From an uncultured Lachnospiraceae bacterium (GTDB lineage: Bacteria > Bacillota > Clostridia > Lachnospirales > Lachnospiraceae), in NCBI GenBank assembly GCA_934437985.1, contig CAKSBI010000026.1, positions 1-34,999 on the forward strand: 34,999 nt of DNA, in the 5' to 3' direction. The first letter of the stretch is position 1. Each line of letters opens with the position of its first letter. The translations under genes and the position numbers were made by a program. Below, piece after piece: positions 17,993 through 24,596 of the stretch. The notes below the pieces were generated by a model. It saw only the letters and a program-made list of their open reading frames with translations. It was not told where the DNA came from and ran no database searches.

Positions 17993-18059
17993 AAGGCCAA
18001 CCAGTGTGGTGATCGGCCTTGATAATATGAAAAAAAACGTAATTGCTACTGTTCAGTAG
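17993..18059 (+). other. Hairpin plus ten-codon mini-ORF in the 17960-18196 gap
   Basis: A strong AGAGGAGG sequence (17984-17991) has no gene behind it. It is followed by a hairpin (AAGGCC 17993-17998 with GGCCTT 18015-18020, plus inner ACCA/TGGT) and a short frame MKKNVIATVQ (18027-18059) ending in the palindrome CTACTG-TT-CAGTAG. No T tract follows, so it is not a standard terminator. The remaining bases to 18196 are AT-rich and show nothing more. Confidence 0.3.
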
Positions 18060-18196
18060 ACTGTTTCTTATCGGTTAATTAAGTGGGATGATTAAGATGT
18101 TTTCTTGCTCATCTCTATGTTAAGCAGTATATTGTTCATAAATGAAATAGCAATGATAAAATGGTAAACAAAGTGTTAACAATTGGATGAAAAGTA

Positions 18197-19000
18197 TTAA
18201 TTAACCATGTTTTTGCATGAATTCATAAGATTTTTCGACAATCTGATGCCCTTATACAGCTCCATGTATTGTCCGCTGTCCAGTTCTTCAATGTAATTTT
18301 TAGAATAATTTATCTGGATTCCAAGAGTATTAATGTAGTCGGCTGCTTTGTTGTAAGCAACAGCGGCTGTCAGTTCATCATCGAAGCGGCCGATTATAAA
18401 ATCACCGTTAAGATGTATAATGGCAGTGTAGGTTGTAACATTTTCCGAAATGCCCATACGGACACCATTATAACGGTTGATGATATGAATGTTAGAATAT
18501 CTGAAATCACGGTTGTCACCATTAACATGAATATAGTCCCGGCCGCATACAGCATGATTCTGTATTCCATAACGCGACATAATATTAACCTGCATTCCGT
18601 ATTCATTCACGAACATATGGCCGCCACGTCTTGTGATCGTATGTTCTGAATAATAGAACAGATCGTCTACATCAAATATGTAATAATCGTGAATGTCATA
18701 ATAATATCTGAACATCCTGTTCTGAAGATATATCGGTGTTCTTATATATATACCATTATCCCTGAAATTGATGATAGAGACCCATTTTGCGAATAAAAGA
18801 GAATTCTGCCCGGGCTTATAGTCTGTGATTCCCGCATCAGAGGCTATAAGCCGGCATGCTTCCATATAAGCTTTCCCGGCTTCTGCTTCCGTGTTATAGC
18901 TTCCAAGACTGATATGCTTGTTTTTATATGTAAAAGATGAACGGTAATATGTTGTTCCATCTTTTTTTACTGCCGTATATACTCCGGATAATGTGCCCAA
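18197..19000 (-). CDS. Protein with two AP2-like DNA-binding domains around a degenerate HNH-like core
   Basis: This protein of about 267 residues contains two AP2/ERF-like three-strand-plus-helix units. The first is at about 5-52 (GVYTAVKKDGTTYYRSSF, ISLGSYNTEAEAGKAYMEA), the second at about 178-225 (NGVRMGISENVTTYTAII, IIGRFDDELTAAVAYNKAA). Between them, at about 127-178, lies a segment like HNH homing endonucleases: HVNGDNRDFRYSNIHIINRYN aligns with HIDGNxxNNRxxNLxxxTxxxN. The first residue of the usual HH or DH pair is Ile and one Asn is Phe, so nuclease activity looks lost. It is probably a sequence-specific DNA-binding protein. TTG at 19000 is chosen because GGTGAT sits four bases before it; longer frames begin at GTG 19009 or TTG 19057. 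Confidence 0.6.
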   Translation of the reverse strand: MGTLSGVYTAVKKDGTTYYRSSFTYKNKHISLGSYNTEAEAGKAYMEACRLIASDAGITDYKPGQNSLLFAKWVSIINFRDNGIYIRTPIYLQNRMFRYYYDIHDYYIFDVDDLFYYSEHTITRRGGHMFVNEYGMQVNIMSRYGIQNHAVCGRDYIHVNGDNRDFRYSNIHIINRYNGVRMGISENVTTYTAIIHLNGDFIIGRFDDELTAAVAYNKAADYINTLGIQINYSKNYIEELDSGQYMELYKGIRLSKNLMNSCKNMVN

Positions 19001-19081
19001 ATAAATCACCGTTCCCTGCTTTATTAAAGTCAATGTCAGTGGAGAGACCTGTACCAATATTAAAATATTATCACAAAAATG

Positions 19082-19111
19082 TTACATAAATGTTATATAA
19101 TTGCATATAAT
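19082..19111 (+). promoter_or_regulatory. Candidate promoter for the SleB-like hydrolase
   Basis: TTACAT (19082-19087) and TATAAT (19106-19111) are 18 bases apart, giving a predicted start near 19118, just before GAGGTGAT at 19136-19143. This implies that translation cannot begin at the upstream in-frame ATG at 19079. Confidence 0.45.
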
Positions 19112-19147
19112 AATTGTAACAACTTAGAATTAAATGAGGTGATTACT

Positions 19148-19879
19148 ATTATTAGAAATAAAAAGAAGCTTATAATGTGCTGTATGTATATGTCATTTTG
19201 CGTATTTTTAACAGGAATGTATTATATATCGGATAAGAATAATGATGATGTGGCATATGCGATGGTTGATGATGAGGCAGTTATATATAATAATGTTAAT
19301 ACTTTGGGAAGTGCAGGAAGGGTAGTAGAGGCTTATAGTGAGAAAAAGGTTGTGTCTTCGGCTGTTGATGAATATGATGCCCTGGCTTATATCGAACAAT
19401 GCAGTGAAAAAAATGCAGCTGCGGTTATGAATATCCATGAGCCTGAATTGTATGTTAACGGACTTAAAACAGTTTACAGGGACCGCGTTAAGCTGAGCAG
19501 CGAGGATAAAAATATAATGTACAGAATTGTAGAAGCGGAAGCCGGAGGTGAAGACATATCCGGCAGAATGCTGGTTGCCAATGTAATTATCAACAGAATG
19601 AAGAGCGGCCATTACCCTGAATCAGTAAAAGAGGTTGTATTTGCCCACAGTGGTAATGTATACCAGTTCTCCCCTATCAGTGATGGCAGATATTATACAG
19701 TGGATGTATCAAAGACAACCAAGGAAGCTGTTGATAAGGCACTTGAAGGGGAAGATAATTCATCAGGTGCGGAATACTTTATATGCAGATCACTGGCTGA
19801 TAAAGGTAATGCCAGCTGGTTTGACCGAAGCCTTAATTATTTGTTTAAGTATGGATGCCATGAGTTTTTCAGCAGATAG
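19148..19879 (+). CDS. SleB-like cell-wall hydrolase, probable AUU start
   Basis: The C-terminal 130 residues match the Hydrolase_2 (SleB/CwlJ) fold: MYRIVEAEAGGEDISGRMLVANVIINRMKSG, VVFAHSGNVYQFSPISDGRYY, with catalytic-type E in EAEAGGE. These enzymes cut peptidoglycan as lytic transglycosylases or amidases. An N-terminal basic-hydrophobic stretch (IRNKKKLIMCCMYMSFCVFLTGMYYIS) is a signal or anchor, followed by about 80 residues of linker. The only good ribosome binding site, GAGGTGAT (19136-19143), is four bases before ATT 19148, the same spacing as other genes here. The ATG at 19079 lies within the likely promoter, and ATG 19175 would lose most of the basic part of the signal. Confidence 0.8.
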   Translation: MIRNKKKLIMCCMYMSFCVFLTGMYYISDKNNDDVAYAMVDDEAVIYNNVNTLGSAGRVVEAYSEKKVVSSAVDEYDALAYIEQCSEKNAAAVMNIHEPELYVNGLKTVYRDRVKLSSEDKNIMYRIVEAEAGGEDISGRMLVANVIINRMKSGHYPESVKEVVFAHSGNVYQFSPISDGRYYTVDVSKTTKEAVDKALEGEDNSSGAEYFICRSLADKGNASWFDRSLNYLFKYGCHEFFSR

Positions 19880-19896
19880 ACTCCTACGCATGGAGG

Positions 19897-19945
19897 AAAG
19901 AATGTATGTGATTCAGTAACAATACACATACATTCTTTTTTTTTT
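19897..19945 (+). terminator. Rho-independent terminator after the SleB-like hydrolase
   Basis: AAAGAATGTATGTG (19897-19910) pairs fully with CACATACATTCTTT (19925-19938) and is followed by a long run of T. The flanking A and T runs could allow it to work in both directions. Confidence 0.9.
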
Positions 19946-19992
19946 GCAACGGTTATATCATAAAAAACAAGAATCATTTTCAAAAATTTGTC

Positions 19993-20022
19993 TTGACAAT
20001 TGTACCATTACAACTGTATAAT
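19993..20022 (+). promoter_or_regulatory. Consensus sigma-A promoter P1 of the metalloprotease unit
   Basis: TTGACA (19993-19998) and TATAAT (20017-20022) are both perfect, with an 18-base spacer. The predicted start is near 20029, leaving a leader of about 230 bases. The -10 box lies inside one arm of a long palindrome. Confidence 0.7.
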
Positions 20023-20056
20023 TTACATTATATTACTTTATAATGTAATTTATACA
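20015..20056. promoter_or_regulatory. Long inverted repeat overlapping the P1 -10 box
   Basis: TGTATAATTTACATTATA (20015-20032) and TATAATGTAATTTATACA (20039-20056) are reverse complements at 17 of 18 positions, around the six-base centre TTACTT. Because the first arm contains the -10 box, a dimeric repressor bound here would block P1. Confidence 0.65.
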
Positions 20057-20070
20057 ATGGGGATAAGCAA

Positions 20071-20110
20071 AACATTCAATTTAATTCAATTTAATTCAAT
20101 TTAATTCGAT
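20071..20110. repeat. Four tandem 10-bp repeats upstream of the metalloprotease
   Basis: The units are aacattcaat, ttaattcaat, ttaattcaat and ttaattcgat: two exact copies flanked by two near copies, in register with one helical turn. They lie between promoters P1 and P2. A matching set in the other orientation occurs at 34931-34960. Confidence 0.7.
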
Positions 20111-20170
20111 TCTATTTTATCTAAAGATATTTCTGAGTGTATGTTTTGGAATTTTATAAATAGTGTGTAT

Positions 20171-20198
20171 TTGGACATATTGAAGTCTTATATATACT
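20171..20198 (+). promoter_or_regulatory. Candidate second promoter P2 of the metalloprotease unit
   Basis: TTGGAC (20171-20176) and TATACT (20193-20198) with a 16-base spacer would start transcription near 20205, about 57 bases before the start codon. The 10-bp repeat array lies some 60 to 100 bases upstream of its -35, as for activator sites. The rest of 19946-20262 is AT-rich and holds no gene. Confidence 0.4.
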
Positions 20199-20262
20199 AT
20201 TACAACAATTATTTTTGGAAAATGAGTTTAAGACGCTACATTCGCAAAAAGGAGAAGATTAA

Positions 20263-22818
20263 ATGAAAAAGAACAAGAAATTATTGAAATTAACAATTGC
20301 AGTTGCAATCTTTTTAAGTACTTTTACGATGAACTTTTATGTAAGTAATGCAAGCAATAGTATTTCGAACATAAAAGAAAAATCAGGTGATGATATAGTT
20401 TGTTTTGATAAAACATATAGTTTGGATGATATGCCTGATGTTGTAAAAAATATTGTGTTTTCATCTGATAAAAAACCATATTGTATAGAAAAAAACAAAT
20501 CAGAAGAAATGAATTCAGTTACTGTTAAAAATATGGATGGAACACTTACAACACATATTTTTCCATATGATATTAAAGAAAATAATGATGGTTGTGTATC
20601 ATTTATTAGTAATAAAATTAAATTCGTTAGTAATAAGGAATATTCATATATTAATAATGAAGGAGATATAAAAAGAAAGTTTTCTAAAGACATAGATAAA
20701 GGAGTAAAGATTACTGCAAATAGTAAAACTGTTCAAATTAATCCTGATGTTTCACATTCTAATATTAATAAATGTAAACTATTAAAAGATGGTATAAAAT
20801 ATAAAGATGTATATACCAGTAATATTGATGTAGAATATATTTCGGTAATAAATGGAATTAAAGAAAATATTATTATAGAAAAATACGAAGGTATTAATGA
20901 ATTTTCATTTACAATTGATACTAATGGTCTTATACCGGATAAAATGAGTGTTTCTAATGGAGAGATAAAACTGTTAAATTCTGAGAATAAAAACTGTGAA
21001 ATGGTAATAAATCCGATATATGCATTTGACTCATCAGAAATAAAAGGTAAGAGAATTACAATAGATAATTCAATGAGTTTATTTAAAATCGATGATAGCA
21101 AGTATGAGTTAACTGTTAAAGTAGATGAGGATTTTTTGACTGATAAAAATACTGTTTATCCTGTTGTTGTTGATCCTTCGGTAACTGTGCCAGCTACAAA
21201 AATGGATAATGCAATGGTATTTGCAGATAATCCAAATGAAAGAATTTCATGGAGTACTATTATGTTTGTTGGGAAACATAATGTTGAAGATTATGGAATG
21301 ACGGAAATGTTTATAAAAGTTAAAGATATTAAAGATAATTTATGCATTTCTCCAAGACTTATTGATTCTGTTTCCTTTAATATTTATGAATGGTCTGGTC
21401 ATAGTTTCCCAGCCAGAATAGAATTATATGATTTATCAAGTGCTAATTGGAACAAAGATAACATTACATGGAATAATAAACCTAAAACATATGGTTCTGC
21501 AGTAAGTTATATTGATTATCCACCTTCAAACGCATGGAGTAATTTTGATATAACATCTTTATTTAAAAAATGGTTATCTTATGAACTTGGTGAGGGTGGG
21601 TTTACAAAAGATTATGGATTTTGTCTTAAGGCGACGGAAGATAATGAGCATAGTAGATATTTTTATTCTGTAAATGACCCCAATAATCCACCATCAATTG
21701 CTATTAACTATAGAGAAGATACAACTCTTGAAAATGATGTTTATTATATTAAAAACAAGGCAAGTGGAAAATATCTTGATGCAAATACTGTAACAGAGAA
21801 TGTTATATCATATCCTTTTAAGGGGCAAGATAATCAGGAATGGAAAGTTTCGGTTGATTCGCAGACCGGATTATATACATTACAAAATATGTGGTTTAAT
21901 GATGAGGGCGAAGAGAAAGTATTAGATACTGATACGATATATGAAAATTCAAGTGTTGATTTGTGGAGTGCAACTACAAGACCGTGGACACAATTTAGAT
22001 TAGTGAAAAATAAGGATGGATCATACAGAATAATGTCTACATATGGTAATACTTATAGAGCACTTACTGCAATTGCAGAAAATGGTGTAGAGGTTAATAA
22101 TTGCTGTTTTAAAACATATGATAAAAATAATGATAATCAAAAATGGTATTTTGAAAGAGCGACATTGCTTAATATGCCAAGTAGAAATATCAATGTTAAA
22201 GTGGTGGTTGATAAAACATATAGAGAAAATTACGGTGTAAATTATTTAAACAATCTTAGAGAAGATTTTGCAAATGCAAATTTCCCATTTAGTCATATAT
22301 TTCATATAGATTTTAAAGAAACATATTATGCGGATAATTATTTGCCTAATTATTTATGCTCATTAGCTGGCAGAGAGCAAATATGCACAACTGAAACATG
22401 TGGTTCCGATTGTACTCAGCATCACAAAAGTTATTCAAAAACCAGACAAATTTTAAATCAGTATTATAGGCCGTCGACTAATCCGCGTGAATTTTCCATT
22501 GCAATAACTGCAACTGGATTGTGCTATGATTTTGGTAGTGAAGGGCATCAAGCTGCTGGTGGTTTAGCAGAAATGGAAGGACAATATGCAGTTATTCCAA
22601 AACCGGTTGTATGGGATGATTTTGGTAGCATAAGAAGACATCAGCACGAGGTATCGCATTTGTTTGGTGCTGATGATGGGGGAGAACCATGTACTCCGGG
22701 ACAAAGATGTATTATGAGTGGAGGATTTGATAATATTTCATATGAAAATCTTGGAAATATATGGTGTGATGCCTGTAAATCAAAAATTAAGAGTGTTATT
22801 GAAAATTATTGGAGGTAG
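20263..22818 (+). CDS. Secreted modular metzincin-like zinc metalloprotease with DNRLRE and ricin-type lectin domains
   Basis: This 851-residue exoprotein has a signal peptide (cut after about residue 30, YVSNA). A long N-terminal part ends in the VYPVVVDPSV signature also seen in WapA/RHS-like wall proteins; a DNRLRE-like beta domain follows (about 305-480), then a ricin-type beta-trefoil (about 488-640, with NQEW and NQKW motifs) and a protease domain (about 645-851). The active site is H795-EVS-H799-LFG-A-D-D805, that is HExxHxxGxxD, with a Met-turn at M818 (CIMSGG). C810, C816, C835 and C838 form a C-x5-C-x-M-x16-C-x2-C pattern, close to the zinc-binding cysteine set of archaemetzincins. 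Base and codon use is far more AT-rich than in neighbouring genes (AAA, ATA and AGA dominate), suggesting transfer. The start ATG has a good AAAAGGAG site. Confidence 0.82.
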   Translation: MKKNKKLLKLTIAVAIFLSTFTMNFYVSNASNSISNIKEKSGDDIVCFDKTYSLDDMPDVVKNIVFSSDKKPYCIEKNKSEEMNSVTVKNMDGTLTTHIFPYDIKENNDGCVSFISNKIKFVSNKEYSYINNEGDIKRKFSKDIDKGVKITANSKTVQINPDVSHSNINKCKLLKDGIKYKDVYTSNIDVEYISVINGIKENIIIEKYEGINEFSFTIDTNGLIPDKMSVSNGEIKLLNSENKNCEMVINPIYAFDSSEIKGKRITIDNSMSLFKIDDSKYELTVKVDEDFLTDKNTVYPVVVDPSVTVPATKMDNAMVFADNPNERISWSTIMFVGKHNVEDYGMTEMFIKVKDIKDNLCISPRLIDSVSFNIYEWSGHSFPARIELYDLSSANWNKDNITWNNKPKTYGSAVSYIDYPPSNAWSNFDITSLFKKWLSYELGEGGFTKDYGFCLKATEDNEHSRYFYSVNDPNNPPSIAINYREDTTLENDVYYIKNKASGKYLDANTVTENVISYPFKGQDNQEWKVSVDSQTGLYTLQNMWFNDEGEEKVLDTDTIYENSSVDLWSATTRPWTQFRLVKNKDGSYRIMSTYGNTYRALTAIAENGVEVNNCCFKTYDKNNDNQKWYFERATLLNMPSRNINVKVVVDKTYRENYGVNYLNNLREDFANANFPFSHIFHIDFKETYYADNYLPNYLCSLAGREQICTTETCGSDCTQHHKSYSKTRQILNQYYRPSTNPREFSIAITATGLCYDFGSEGHQAAGGLAEMEGQYAVIPKPVVWDDFGSIRRHQHEVSHLFGADDGGEPCTPGQRCIMSGGFDNISYENLGNIWCDACKSKIKSVIENYWR

Positions 22819-22823
22819 AATTG

Positions 22824-23411
22824 ATGAATATAAAGTCGAAAATATTAGGTGTGTGTATTATAATTGTATTGATTATTATTGGAAATGTTAGTTCTCAATT
22901 AACATATAATTTTAATGACGTTAATAGCAATAATGAAGAACACAGTGATAGTGTATCATTAAAACGCACTGAAATTAAAGATAGAGTTACTAAATTATCA
23001 GAAAAACAATTAAAAGGTATAATTCAAGAAGGTGACAATAATATAGACAAATATTACTATGAGAGTTCTTTAGAAGATAAATCAGAAAAAACAGAATACA
23101 TTTATTCAGAAGACGAAGTTATTGCGGACTATATCATTGATGGCGAACAGATAAATTTTGTGTGGGAGTATTCTGAAGAAAATGCCAATGAAAAGTTTAG
23201 AAATACAATAGAACAATTATCATTGATAGAGTTGTATCCTGATTCTGGATTGTATTCATATGGAAATTGGTATGAATGTGATAAAATGATAGATGTTTTT
23301 TGGATCGAGGGTAACTATAGTTTCATAGCAAACATTCCAGTAGCTTTGTTAAAGACTGATGTTGACTTTGTTCGTGATTTTTGTAGTTCGAAAAAAGTTA
23401 ATATCAATTAA
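22824..23411 (+). CDS. Membrane-anchored extracytoplasmic protein paired with the metalloprotease
   Basis: The 195-residue protein starts MNIKSKILGVCIIIVLIIIG, an uncleaved anchor or signal, then has a hydrophilic, acidic domain of about 165 residues with many Glu, Asn and Tyr. I do not recognise the family. It begins five bases after the protease stop, and its GGAGG (22811-22815) lies within the last codons and stop of that gene, so the two are co-translated from one message. It shares the protease's strongly AT-rich codon use. A role as inhibitor, immunity protein or maturation partner of the protease is inference from this pairing only. Confidence 0.7.
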   Translation: MNIKSKILGVCIIIVLIIIGNVSSQLTYNFNDVNSNNEEHSDSVSLKRTEIKDRVTKLSEKQLKGIIQEGDNNIDKYYYESSLEDKSEKTEYIYSEDEVIADYIIDGEQINFVWEYSEENANEKFRNTIEQLSLIELYPDSGLYSYGNWYECDKMIDVFWIEGNYSFIANIPVALLKTDVDFVRDFCSSKKVNIN

Positions 23412-23561
23412 GTGTATTATATTAGATTGGAGGTGTTATACAAAGTATGCATTGATTTCAGTTGGCACTTAACAACTGGATAATCATAGAATAATATAGT
23501 AAATTAATTATGCTATTTGTTATTGAAATCAAAGTAATTGAATGAGGGAGGATTTTTGTGT

Positions 23562-24323
23562 ATGAAGAAGATGAACATACTTATTATTGGTGCAATTATT
23601 GTAACGGTATCGGTTTCTGATATTATTCCGGCCCTGGCAAAAGAAAGTAATAATAAGCTGAATAAGTCGGGTATTACTTTGACGGCAGGAGACAGCTTCA
23701 GATTAAAGCTTTCCGGTGCTAAGAAAAATGTCAGGTGGAAGAGCAATAAGAAAAATGTTGCTTCAGTTGACAAAAAAGGAGTTGTTAAAGCCAGGAAAAA
23801 AGGAAAGGCCCGGGTAACGGCGGAATACAAAAAATGTAAATATATCTGTAAGGTAAAAGTGGTTAATAAAAAAACCGGCAGTAAAAATCATGAAAATGAT
23901 ATACAAACGTCGGGAACACAGGCTCCGATAAGTATACCGGCTTTAACACCGGTACCTTCAGTATCACCGACATCACCGGCAGTAACAGAAGCCCCGGTAA
24001 ATACACCGGCTTCAACACCAAAGGTAGCAGCAGATGCATGGCTGTATTTTTCGGTGGATCAGACTGAACTGACAACTGACACCACAAAAATAACAGGAAG
24101 GATACAGTTAGATTGCGCTGATACTGTTATAGAAGTTAAATCAGGTGGACAGCTGCTTGGAAAGACAGATATAATTGAAACAGGTAAAGATGAATTTGCT
24201 GTAAATGTGGATTTGTCAAAGTGTAAAACCGGAGATGAGATAACAATCCGGAGAAAATATGTGGGAGAACAGAAAACCGGGATGAAGATATGGGATGTGA
24301 CAAAAAGCATTAAGATAAAATAG
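23562..24323 (+). CDS. Secreted bacterial Ig-like (Big_2) domain protein
   Basis: The 253-residue protein has a signal peptide (MKKMNILIIGAIIVTVSVS, cut near PALA), a Big_2 domain (about 33-103: ITLTAGDSFRLKLSG, VRWKSNKKNVASVDKKGVVKARKKGKARVTA), a Pro/Thr/Ser-rich linker (about 118-157) and a second beta-rich domain (about 158-253, WLYFSVDQTELTTDTTKITGRIQL) resembling a further Ig-like fold. Such proteins bind the cell surface or other proteins. The very basic Big_2 module may contact the anionic wall. ATG 23562 follows GGGAGG (23546-23551) at ten bases. An in-frame ATG at 23538 precedes that site. The gene returns to a more usual composition after the AT-rich unit. Confidence 0.8.
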   Translation: MKKMNILIIGAIIVTVSVSDIIPALAKESNNKLNKSGITLTAGDSFRLKLSGAKKNVRWKSNKKNVASVDKKGVVKARKKGKARVTAEYKKCKYICKVKVVNKKTGSKNHENDIQTSGTQAPISIPALTPVPSVSPTSPAVTEAPVNTPASTPKVAADAWLYFSVDQTELTTDTTKITGRIQLDCADTVIEVKSGGQLLGKTDIIETGKDEFAVNVDLSKCKTGDEITIRRKYVGEQKTGMKIWDVTKSIKIK

Positions 24324-24357
24324 GTAATAAGAAAACAGATAATCAGGGAACACTTTT

Positions 24358-24404
24358 ATAATCAGGGGTCAGATGGAATACAATGCCATCTGGCCCCTGA
24401 TTAT
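24358..24404. terminator. Very stable 19-bp hairpin after the Big_2 gene
   Basis: Arms at 24358-24376 and 24386-24404 pair at all 19 positions (one G.T wobble) around a nine-base loop, with a GC-rich centre (AGGGG/CCCCT). No T tract follows on either strand, so it is an atypical terminator or an mRNA 3'-end stabiliser. Confidence 0.55.
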
Positions 24405-24512
24405 ATGAATACATTATGTCCCTTATTAAATGAATGCGTTATATTGAAGGACGGTTCTTCATATTCTGTATATACCATAATATGGGCACACACTTAAGAA
24501 AAAAATAATAAG

Positions 24513-24544
24513 CACTAGCATTTCACAAATGGTAGTGTTATAAT
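24513..24544 (+). promoter_or_regulatory. Inverted repeat and -10 box upstream of thrC
   Basis: CACTAGCATTT (24513-24523) and AAATGGTAGTG (24527-24537) are inverted copies with one mismatch and a three-base centre. A perfect TATAAT (24539-24544) follows at once, so the repeat covers the -35/spacer region. The -35 itself is weak (TAGCAT), which fits an activator- or repressor-dependent promoter. Confidence 0.5.
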
Positions 24545-24596
24545 CTTAAACTAGTTATGGATATTAAAATAATATATATGAAAAGGAGATGTACTT

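Noticed and set aside
18197..19000. HNH gene as evidence of a prophage or intron
   Set aside because: No phage structural, integrase or intron sequences flank it, and its catalytic residues look lost.
20071..20110. Short tandem repeats as a CRISPR array
   Set aside because: Units are 10 bases with no spacers, and no cas gene is present.
23411..23561. Small gene behind GGAGGTG at about 23430
   Set aside because: The frame after this site is ATG-CAT-stop; only a 6-bp inverted repeat (CAGTTG...CAACTG) remains of interest.
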